Shown: piece after piece, positions 23,374 through 29,602 of the stretch | Position numbering within the stretch: the stretch's first letter is position 1 | How the letters are laid out: each line of letters starts with the position of its first letter | Origin: CAZSLZ01 sp964607865 | GTDB taxonomy: Bacteria > Vulcanimicrobiota > JAJTBE01 > CAZSLZ01 | Assembly: GCA_964607865.1 (NCBI GenBank) | Contig: CAZSLZ010000022.1 | Location: 1 to 29,602 of the forward strand | DNA: 29,602 nt | Direction of reading: 5' to 3' | The notes under the pieces: model-generated | Databases searched by the model: none | The model's input: only the letters and a program-made list of their open reading frames with translations | Told to the model about the DNA's origin: nothing | Program-made: the position numbers and the translations under genes

Positions 23374-23602
23374 AAAATTTTGCCTTCTTTGCTATAACTA
23401 TGGCTCGATAAGTTGCTGTATATTTAAATCAGGGCTTTCAGGTTTTGCTTATTCCAAAGAAATCATTATAATATCATTTCGGTTTCAAAGAGGCGTGACA
23501 ATCCCTGATTCAGCATGTAAGGCTGCAGAGAAACTGACTTGAGAGATCACCGCGTCCCTTTACTTTCCGTTATGAAATATTTTGAAAGTCCTCATAATTA
23601 TA
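23374..23602. other. Intergenic region between the two antiporter genes
   Basis: This 229-base gap contains an 8-bp inverted repeat AATCAGGG (23427-23434) and CCCTGATT (23503-23510), and TATAAT-like sequence without a matching -35. The 8-mer AGTTATAG (minus strand, 23392-23399) lies 18 nt before the copy-2 ATG and is also found before copy 1. I see no gene. A second promoter or a processed leader is possible. Confidence 0.4.
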
Positions 23603-24874
23603 TTATGTTATTTCTTGTATGTTTTCTTTTAAAAACCTTTCATCAACCTCTTTTGCTTTAAAAATTGCATGTTTAACCAGAGGTGGGCCGATAAGTTCAA
23701 AAATAAAAACTGTTGCCACAGTTACAGTCATAATTGTGGTGGCAATTTTCTGCCCTTCGGGGCCGTTTTTCATAAAATAGTTACTGGCTTCAATTGCAAG
23801 GCCCACCGCTACACCAGCTTGGCTGAGCAAACTCAAACCCAGGTATTTTCTGACAATTTCTTTTGCTTTGGAAATTTTGGCGCCCATCCAGGACCCGGTA
23901 ATTTTCCCCAAAGAACGGGCAGCAAGATAGACCAGGCCAATCCAGCCCAGATGCAGTAATATTCTGTAATCAAGATGGGAGCCTACAATAACAAACATAA
24001 GCACCCAGAAAGGCTGGGAAAACTTATGGAGTGTATCAAAAACAATCCGGTTTTTAACTGAAATATTAATTAGGGTAATACCCATTACCATGGTGGAAAG
24101 CAACATTGAAAAATGCAAAGTACGGGCGACACCTGCACATAGCAGGGTTGACCCCAGCACCAGCAGAAGAATTTCTTCATTTTTGCTCAAATACTTCACT
24201 GCGTAATTCAAGCCATAACCCAGCACCACCCCCACAACTATGGCGCCCAGAATTTCAACCAGTGGTAAGCCGAACATTGTCAGCAGTGAAATCTGGGTGG
24301 TTTTTGCATAGATAATTCTGGCGTATGAAGCAGCGAAGGCGAAAAGCATAAGGGTAAAGGCATCGTCGAGCCCCACTACGGAAAGGATGGTGGTGGTCAG
24401 GGGCCCCCTGGCATTATACTGCCATAAAACATTTACAGTAGCCGCGGGAGCTGTCGCCGAGGATATGGCAGCCATTATAAGTGAAATAACCCAATTCTGA
24501 GTTAGAAGATATAACCCGCCCAGAACAAAAGCAAAGGTAATTAAAGATTGAAATATAGTAATAATGGGTATAGTTTTGCCCAGTTCCTTGATTTCGCTGT
24601 AACGAAGTTCTCCGCCTATGGCGAAGCCAATCATTGCCAGAGCGAAAATACTGAGGATTTCTACTTTCTGATAGGCCAGTTTATCGATAATATCAAACCC
24701 GGATTGCCCCAATATCAAACCCACCAGCACATAAAAGACCACGTGGGGAGATTTCAACCTTCCAGAAATGATTCCGCCGATATAACCAGCCACCAACATA
24801 ATGCCGATAAGAAAGAAAATATCCGGCGGGTTGGCCAAATCGAGTAATTTTGTTTCATTAAGAAAAAAAAGCAT
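23603..24874 (-). CDS. CPA2-family cation:proton antiporter (copy 1)
   Basis: This is the 423-aa inner-membrane cation/proton exchanger paralogous to the next gene downstream. It has about 12-13 membrane segments. Motifs are GFAIGGELRYSEIKELGKTIPII, SSATAPAATVNVLWQY and SVVGLDDAFTLMLFAFA, followed by shared C-terminal blocks (YLGLSLLSQAGVAVGLAIEAS, TIMTVTVATVFIFELIGPPLV). Like its paralogue it ends after the membrane domain, without a nucleotide-binding domain. The CBS-pair protein lies 50 nt upstream on the same transcript and could provide nucleotide sensing. The ATG at 24874 has no visible ribosome binding site, and an 18-bp palindrome lies just upstream of it. Ion specificity cannot be read from the sequence. 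Confidence 0.9.
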   Translation of the reverse strand: MLFFLNETKLLDLANPPDIFFLIGIMLVAGYIGGIISGRLKSPHVVFYVLVGLILGQSGFDIIDKLAYQKVEILSIFALAMIGFAIGGELRYSEIKELGKTIPIITIFQSLITFAFVLGGLYLLTQNWVISLIMAAISSATAPAATVNVLWQYNARGPLTTTILSVVGLDDAFTLMLFAFAASYARIIYAKTTQISLLTMFGLPLVEILGAIVVGVVLGYGLNYAVKYLSKNEEILLLVLGSTLLCAGVARTLHFSMLLSTMVMGITLINISVKNRIVFDTLHKFSQPFWVLMFVIVGSHLDYRILLHLGWIGLVYLAARSLGKITGSWMGAKISKAKEIVRKYLGLSLLSQAGVAVGLAIEASNYFMKNGPEGQKIATTIMTVTVATVFIFELIGPPLVKHAIFKAKEVDERFLKENIQEIT

Positions 24875-24887
24875 AATATTTATATTA

Positions 24888-24905
24888 ACTATAACTGGTT
24901 ATAGT
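24888..24905 (-). promoter_or_regulatory. 18-bp palindrome before antiporter copy 1
   Basis: ACTATAAC-tg-GTTATAGT is a perfect inverted repeat with 8-bp arms and a 2-bp centre. It is 13 nt upstream of the antiporter ATG and 19 nt after the CBS gene. Where a ribosome binding site would be expected there is none, so this may be a protein site or a small RNA hairpin affecting translation. Function is inferred. Confidence 0.45.
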
Positions 24906-24924
24906 ACTTTTGTGGGTTTTACTG

Positions 24925-25371
24925 TTATAATGTTCCTGATTCGAGAAGTTCCCGGCAGATTTCAGCCCTGCCCACAACTCCCACAAGAACACCGTCACGA
25001 ACCACGGGAATGACTTTGACTCCCCGCTCCAATATAAGCCGAACCACATCCATTATGCTGTCATCTTCTTCAATAGTGATAGGGCGCTGGTTCATATAAT
25101 CGCTGACTTTCTGGCTTCCCACCTTGGAAATTTTCCGGACAATGCCGGCAAAATCGCGAATCAAAAAAAGTCCAGGTGACCGGCCCATCTGGGGAAATTC
25201 AGAACGAACCACATCGGATTCAGAAATAAAGCCTATTACCCGATGGTCGTTGTCAACCACGGGAATGCCTGAAAAACGATGGTTGGCCAGAATCCTGGCT
25301 ACATTTCTCATTGTATCATCCGAGGTCACCGACGTAATATCTCTAACCAGAATATCCTTAATTTTCTTCAA
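24925..25371 (-). CDS. Tandem CBS-domain (Bateman module) protein
   Basis: Two CBS domains make up almost the whole 148-aa protein (about 5-60 and 88-143), with the usual FSGIPVVDNDHRVIGFISESDV and VKVIPVVRDGVLVGVVGRAE blocks. CBS pairs bind adenine nucleotides or c-di-AMP and regulate partner proteins. The TTG start at 25371 is fixed by AAGGAGG 6 nt upstream. That site overlaps the end of the sugar kinase gene, which stops one base before the TTG, so the two are translationally coupled. The neighbouring antiporters downstream lack regulatory domains, which makes them plausible partners; this is inference. Confidence 0.9.
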   Translation of the reverse strand: MKKIKDILVRDITSVTSDDTMRNVARILANHRFSGIPVVDNDHRVIGFISESDVVRSEFPQMGRSPGLFLIRDFAGIVRKISKVGSQKVSDYMNQRPITIEEDDSIMDVVRLILERGVKVIPVVRDGVLVGVVGRAEICRELLESGTL

Positions 25372-25372
25372 A

Positions 25373-26302
25373 TTAAACCTCCTTGATGATTACCTTATCA
25401 ACCAGTTCTTCAACTTCTTCTTTATTCTGTATAAACCTGACCCTGTAAGTAGAGGCCGCTGTCGAAAGAGCTACGCCATACTTGATGGCTTCTTTTTCAG
25501 TATAACCCTTATTAAGGCCATATATAACACCGGCTATCATACCATCACCAGTTTTCAACCGGCTTCTTACATCGACCTGGGGGGCAACAGCTTCGAAACA
25601 GCCATTTTTGGTAGTTACGATATAATTTTCGTTGTCAAAAGTCAGTATTGCCATACTCTGGCCTTTACTTAATATCTGGCAGACACTTTTTTTGTAACCC
25701 AGGTCTTCGTCTATCTTTTCGCCAAGCAAATAATCAGTAGAACGCATATCAGGCATAATTAAGAATGGTTGTTTCTCTATGCATTTAACCAGGAATTCCT
25801 CCTGGGTGTTTATAACCACGGGAACTTCAGCTTCGTTAGCAATATCCATCAAACGGCAATAGATATTCTGTTCTTCCATACGGGGGATGCTGCCTGCCAG
25901 AACAATCATGCTGCAACGTTTTAAAAGCCGGGTATAATTATCTATAAAATAGCTCAGTTCTTCGTTTTCAACCCGGGGGCCTTCCTCGTCCAGCAGGGTC
26001 CTGGTACCTGAAGCTTCATCTATAATAAAATAGTTATGCCTGGTAGGTTCATTAATATGAACAAAGTTGGTGGTAACGTGGTTCCGGTGCAGGGTTTCCT
26101 GAACAAATTGGCTGACCGCCCTTCCCAGAAAACCGGTTGCAATTACCTCGGCGCCCATAACGCCCAGCATCATGGCAATATTAATGCCCTTACCACCGGG
26201 CTGCCGCTCCAGATCATGAACCCGGTTAAGCTGGCCCAGCTCAAATTTCTTGGACAACACAAAATGGTCCACAGTTGGGTTTAATGTGACAGTGAGTATC
26301 AG
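25373..26302 (-). CDS. PfkB-family sugar(-phosphate) kinase, 1-phosphofructokinase/tagatose-6-phosphate kinase-like, CTG start
   Basis: Members of this branch phosphorylate fructose-1-phosphate, tagatose-6-phosphate or similar sugars with ATP. I place the start at CTG 26302 (309 aa). GGAGGGG lies 6 nt upstream and the frame reads (M)ILTVTLNPTVDHF, the family's conserved first strand. The next start, GTG 26272, would remove that strand and has no ribosome binding site. Other motifs are PGGKGIN (about 35-41, substrate binding) and the ATP/catalytic segment KTGDGMIAG, with the catalytic Asp at about 253. In the more common versions this reads GAGD or GSGD. Two sugar-specific PTS or fru genes that often accompany FruK are absent here. 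The gene is followed by the CBS protein one base later and preceded by queA 55 nt upstream. Confidence 0.88.
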   Translation of the reverse strand: MILTVTLNPTVDHFVLSKKFELGQLNRVHDLERQPGGKGINIAMMLGVMGAEVIATGFLGRAVSQFVQETLHRNHVTTNFVHINEPTRHNYFIIDEASGTRTLLDEEGPRVENEELSYFIDNYTRLLKRCSMIVLAGSIPRMEEQNIYCRLMDIANEAEVPVVINTQEEFLVKCIEKQPFLIMPDMRSTDYLLGEKIDEDLGYKKSVCQILSKGQSMAILTFDNENYIVTTKNGCFEAVAPQVDVRSRLKTGDGMIAGVIYGLNKGYTEKEAIKYGVALSTAASTYRVRFIQNKEEVEELVDKVIIKEV

Positions 26303-26357
26303 TTGAAGCCCCTCCTTTAATAAGCCTTAATATTTGATGTTTCTTAATTTAATCCTC

Positions 26358-27380
26358 TTAAAAAATGAACATTGAATCTCCAAAACTGAAAAATCTATAT
26401 TCCTTTTCTCTTGCCTCACGGTAAGCAGATAACACGAATTCCCTTCCGGCAAATGCGCAGACCAACATCAACAAGGTGGATCGGGGAAGATGAAAATTGG
26501 TTATCAATCCGTCTATTATCTTAAATTCATATCCCGGATAAATAAAAATTTCGGTCCATCCCTGGCTCCTCAATACATTATTGTCTTTATCAAATACGGT
26601 TTCCAGTGTTCTCACAGCTGTGGTTCCCACAGCAATTACCCGGCGATTTTCCTTTTTTGCTTTCTGAATCTTTTCAACTTCTGCCTGTTCAACCTTGAAA
26701 AATTCCTTGTGCATTATGTGTTCTTTAATGTTACTGGCCTGTACAGGACGAAAAGTCCCTGGGCCTATATGCAGTGTGACAAAGGCTTTTTCAATCTTTC
26801 TTTTCTCCAGCTGGTTTAACATTTCTTCGTCAAAATGAAGAGCTGCGGTGGGGGCTGCTGAGGAGCCCTTATGCCGGGCGAAAACCGTCTGATAACGAGC
26901 TGGATCTTCAATTCTGCTTTTTATGTACGGAGGAAGGGGAATCTGGCCAATCTTGAAAATTTTGTCCATATAATCTGGGTTGGTGAATTCCAGTTCGCGG
27001 GTACCATCTTTAAATATTTTTATTACTCTCGCCACCAGTTCGTTTTCACCAAAAATAAGGTTGTGTCCGGGCTGGATTCGCCTTCCCGGCTTTGCCATAA
27101 CTATCCAGGAACTATGGCTGGTGGGATGTATCAGAAGAATTTCAATATTACCGCCGGTGCCTTCCTTATGGCCGAACAAACGGGCGGGAATAACCCTGGT
27201 ATCGTTAAAGACAAGTAAATCACCGGGACGGAGATATTCCAGGAGCCCGGGAAATTTATCATGTTTTATGGTTTGTTTCTTTTTATCAAGTAGCATCAAC
27301 CTGGACCCTGTTCTTTCAGGGGCAGGTGACTGTGCAATTAATGATTCTGGAAGGTCGTAATCAAATTCTTTAAGTTTCAT
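26358..27380 (-). CDS. queA: S-adenosylmethionine:tRNA ribosyltransferase-isomerase
   Basis: QueA transfers and isomerises the ribosyl part of SAM onto preQ1-modified tRNA to give epoxyqueuosine at the wobble base of Asp, Asn, His and Tyr tRNAs. The 340-aa protein begins MKLKEFDYDLPESLIAQSP and carries the family blocks RTGSRLMLLD, DLLVFNDTRVIPARL, HKGSSAAPTAALHF, FVTLHIGPGTFRPV and TNFHLPRSTLLMLV. The ATG is 5 nt after the stop of the HD-GYP gene, with no clear ribosome binding site, so translation probably depends on coupling. The usual partner tgt is not in the window. Confidence 0.97.
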   Translation of the reverse strand: MKLKEFDYDLPESLIAQSPAPERTGSRLMLLDKKKQTIKHDKFPGLLEYLRPGDLLVFNDTRVIPARLFGHKEGTGGNIEILLIHPTSHSSWIVMAKPGRRIQPGHNLIFGENELVARVIKIFKDGTRELEFTNPDYMDKIFKIGQIPLPPYIKSRIEDPARYQTVFARHKGSSAAPTAALHFDEEMLNQLEKRKIEKAFVTLHIGPGTFRPVQASNIKEHIMHKEFFKVEQAEVEKIQKAKKENRRVIAVGTTAVRTLETVFDKDNNVLRSQGWTEIFIYPGYEFKIIDGLITNFHLPRSTLLMLVCAFAGREFVLSAYREAREKEYRFFSFGDSMFIF

Positions 27381-27385
27381 AGCAA

Positions 27386-28513
27386 TTACATCTGAGATAA
27401 AATTTCCACATTTTCCTCATTATCGGGTAGCAATTGAGTGTATCTTTTAGCGGAAGACTCAATTTTTTTCTTTCTCAAGTTTTTGAAAGCCTTAACAATT
27501 CGGGGATCGTGAGATTTCACTTCTTTTTTAAAGAATTCATCCTGATAATACGGGTCAAAATGCCTGCGGTAGGCGCCTTCTTCCCGGAATTCCTCGAAGG
27601 CTTCTGCAAAAGCCAGAATTCTGGCGGGAAGGGGGATCTCTTCTCCCATCAGGTTGCCGGGATAACCGGAACCATCCCATCGTTCATGATGGGCCTCGAT
27701 AATTTTAGATATATTTTTCAGCATCTTAATGGGGCGAAGCATTTCACCGCCCAATTTGGGAATGAGCCTCTCACCACCCACAATCTGATCCTTGGCAATT
27801 CTGATTCTACCCAGGTCATGAATCAACGCCGAGTAATACAGCTCGCGGTATTCTTTTTCGGTAGCACCTATCTCACGGGCAATCTTTGTGGCTAACCGGG
27901 CGACTTTGACTGCATGTCCATGGTTACCACCGAAGGTTTCAGTGGCCATCATCAGAATTTCCAGCATATTTACAAAGAAATTCTGCAGAGTTTCCAACAT
28001 ATTGGTAATATAGATGGAAGCTCCGGCCTGGTTGGCAAGAATAGTTAAATACTCAATATCCTGCTGGGTGAAGTTATTGTCATTTTTCTTGTTTATTGCT
28101 TCAATGACACCCAGTACATCATTTTCCCAAATTATGGGAACACCGGCCAAGGTTCGGGTTTCGAATTCAATCTGTTCATCCACTCCCTTGAAATGGCGGG
28201 GATCCTGACTCACATCCTCAATAATTACATTCTCCCGGGTTTTTACAATATACCCAGCTATACCCCGGTCTGCAGGAAAACGGATTTTTTTCAGTTGGTA
28301 ACTCTTTTCGCCAGCCACAGCTTTAAAATATAATTCGTTCTTCTCTTTATCAAACAACATAACCGAGGAAGAAACAGAATCGGTAATCTCGGCGGCAGTA
28401 GCCAGAATATTATCCAATAAGGTATCCAGGTCATTGACCGAGGTCAACTCCTGGCCGCGGGTGCAGAGCAGGGTTAAACTATCAATTTTCTTTTTTGCTT
28501 CAACATCAATCAT
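27386..28513 (-). CDS. GAF-domain protein with a degenerate HD-GYP domain
   Basis: HD-GYP proteins hydrolyse cyclic di-nucleotides such as c-di-GMP. Here an N-terminal GAF sensor domain (about 15-170; LLDNILATAAEITDSVSSSV, DRGIAGYIV, GVIEAINK) is followed by an HD-GYP domain (about 185-340). The domain has HDLGRI (His232-Asp233) and HHERWDGSGYP (275-285). Two positions usually used as metal ligands are changed: the His of HPxxG is Ile251 (LIPKLGGEML), and the Asp of the later ADxxDA motif is Glu304 (FAEAFEE). The domain may therefore bind rather than cut its ligand, or use another metal site. I chose the ATG at 28513 (375 aa); a TTG at 28525 is possible, and neither has a strong ribosome binding site. 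The gene lies between the GH3 gene and queA. Confidence 0.85.
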   Translation of the reverse strand: MIDVEAKKKIDSLTLLCTRGQELTSVNDLDTLLDNILATAAEITDSVSSSVMLFDKEKNELYFKAVAGEKSYQLKKIRFPADRGIAGYIVKTRENVIIEDVSQDPRHFKGVDEQIEFETRTLAGVPIIWENDVLGVIEAINKKNDNNFTQQDIEYLTILANQAGASIYITNMLETLQNFFVNMLEILMMATETFGGNHGHAVKVARLATKIAREIGATEKEYRELYYSALIHDLGRIRIAKDQIVGGERLIPKLGGEMLRPIKMLKNISKIIEAHHERWDGSGYPGNLMGEEIPLPARILAFAEAFEEFREEGAYRRHFDPYYQDEFFKKEVKSHDPRIVKAFKNLRKKKIESSAKRYTQLLPDNEENVEILSQM

Positions 28514-28574
28514 ATATAATACCAACAGAATATCTATTCTTTAATATAGGCTCAATCCCTTTATTAACAGTATT

Positions 28575-29602
28575 CTATTCAGTTATTTTTCTTACAATCG
28601 CCGCCAGGCTTGGTGGATTATAATCAAAAGCGGAAATTGCCAGGTCAGCATTCTGGGGAATGCCGTAAAAACTGGATAGGGAAACCAGAATTACTGGAAT
28701 TTTTCGTTTTTTAAATTCCCCAATCACACTTTCCAATTCTTCCCGTTGCTCGTTTTTCATTGCACCCCGGGTGTAAACTTCCAGAAACACATAATCATAA
28801 TTGCTTTCAGGTTTTACTATATTCAAAATTTCCCCTGGCCGCTCACAGGCATAGGATATTTTGATCACCTGCTCCATTTTTTTCTCCAGATAAGGATGAA
28901 TTGACCATTTGTCGATCTTTTCATCCAGCAGGGTTTTATATAACTTGTCGGGAGAGATAACCAGCACCCGGGAATCATCGGTAACAGGAATTAAATTTAT
29001 ATTACCATAAAGAATACTCACAGCTTTTCTGGCGGCATCGTTTATGGTTTCAGTTTTCTGTCCCTCCGGCAGGTTTTTCAGGGCGGGAGGATTAACCACA
29101 TATTTATCCTTGAACTTCAAAATACGATAAACTGCAGTATTAATGGTTTCTTCAGAAATCCTTCCTGTTTTTGCCCCCTCCAACAGAGATTCATAAGTAA
29201 CCAGTTGTTCGGTATGACTACCACACATCATGACAATATCAGCCCCTGCCTGTACCGCCATTACAACAGCTTCACCCAGCCCAAAATGATCAGCAATGGC
29301 TTTCATTGACATGGAATCGGTGATAATAAGGCCGTCAAAGCCCATTTTCAGACGGAGCAAACCAGTTAAAACCTTTCTGGATAATGTTGCCGGCAATTCC
29401 CGTTCAATTGCGGAAAAAATCACATGAGCCGTCATAATACAAGGGACCCCGGCTTTAATTGCAGCCTGGAAAGGAGGAAGTTCAACCTCTTGAATTCTTT
29501 CCATATTGACATTAACCGCTGCCAGAGCCAGATGGCTGTCGAAGGAAGTATCCCCATGGCCGGGGAAATGCTTGGCGCAACCGGCAATCCCCGCCTTTTC
29601 AT
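28575..29602 (-). CDS. Glycoside hydrolase family 3 protein, NagZ-like, 5' end outside the window
   Basis: GH3 beta-N-acetylglucosaminidases of the NagZ/YbbD type cut GlcNAc from peptidoglycan fragments. The frame is open to the window edge and starts EKAGIAGCAKHFPGHGDT, the family hallmark KHFPGHGDT, followed by the Asp-Ser-His triad (codons at about 29532-29540). This Asp/His pair is the catalytic acid/base dyad of bacterial NagZ. The nucleophile Asp lies in GFDGLIITDSMSM. The last 200 residues form a second domain, as in Gram-positive two-domain NagZ. An ATG at 29504 is internal and not the start. The gene ends with TAG, 61 nt before the HD-GYP gene. I see no signal peptide because the N-terminus is missing, so location is open. 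Confidence 0.92.
   Translation of the reverse strand, partial: EKAGIAGCAKHFPGHGDTSFDSHLALAAVNVNMERIQEVELPPFQAAIKAGVPCIMTAHVIFSAIERELPATLSRKVLTGLLRLKMGFDGLIITDSMSMKAIADHFGLGEAVVMAVQAGADIVMMCGSHTEQLVTYESLLEGAKTGRISEETINTAVYRILKFKDKYVVNPPALKNLPEGQKTETINDAARKAVSILYGNINLIPVTDDSRVLVISPDKLYKTLLDEKIDKWSIHPYLEKKMEQVIKISYACERPGEILNIVKPESNYDYVFLEVYTRGAMKNEQREELESVIGEFKKRKIPVILVSLSSFYGIPQNADLAISAFDYNPPSLAAIVRKITE

Noticed and set aside
25124..25672. 182-codon plus-strand frame across the CBS and kinase genes
   Set aside because: It crosses the junction of two well-supported minus-strand genes and shows no domain pattern.

Overview
This window comes from a diderm (outer-membrane) bacterium with a moderate-to-low G+C genome. 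The outer membrane is inferred from a complete tripartite RND efflux set: inner-membrane pump, lipoprotein adaptor and TolC-like channel. Promoters of the TTGACA/TATAAT type, strong AGGAGG-type ribosome binding sites and a rather high share of TTG/GTG starts (one apparent CTG) recall the Firmicutes. A diderm Firmicute such as Halanaerobiales is possible, but the lineage cannot be fixed from this sequence. I see no tRNA, rRNA, CRISPR array, transposase or phage gene. UAG works as a normal stop here: prfA looks intact and at least two genes end in TAG.

Layout. 1-495: 3' part of an RsuA/RluB-type pseudouridine synthase, interrupted by an in-frame TAG. 670-2598: ftsH on the plus strand with its own promoter and terminator. 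2916-9600 (minus strand): a TetR regulator, TolC, adaptor and RND pump operon, transcribed away from a TTGACA-17-TAAAAT promoter that is followed at once by two tandem AACC-N4-GGTT palindromes. 9738-13557 (plus strand): a stand-alone nucleotidyltransferase-like protein, then secG, rpmE, tdk, prfA and a PaaI-type hotdog thioesterase. 13554-29602 is almost entirely minus strand. In transcription order it reads: GH3 glycosidase (5' end outside the window), a GAF plus degenerate HD-GYP protein, queA, a PfkB sugar kinase, a CBS-pair protein, two tandem paralogous CPA2 antiporters, smc, a TIM-barrel protein, a secreted TPR protein, an orphan [2Fe-2S] CoxS-type subunit, a second secreted TPR protein broken by a frameshift, and a small hypothetical protein.

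How the genes work together. The TetR-RND block is a self-contained, probably self-repressed efflux operon. The plus-strand middle block is translation, secretion and nucleotide housekeeping. The minus-strand block mixes housekeeping (queA, smc) with accessory modules. PfkB is tightly coupled to the CBS protein, and the CBS protein sits just ahead of two antiporters that carry no regulatory domain of their own. The two exported TPR proteins are paralogues flanking the orphan ferredoxin-like subunit; a MITE-like palindromic repeat of the TCATTGCGAGG type lies between the first TPR gene and the ferredoxin gene.

Most worth a second look: the CTG start of the PfkB gene, which restores the family's N-terminal motif; the HD-GYP domain lacking two metal-ligand positions; the TPR/[2Fe-2S]/TPR cluster; the SMC signature LSTGEK; the tandem operators; and two gene disruptions that could be real decay, recoding or assembly errors.
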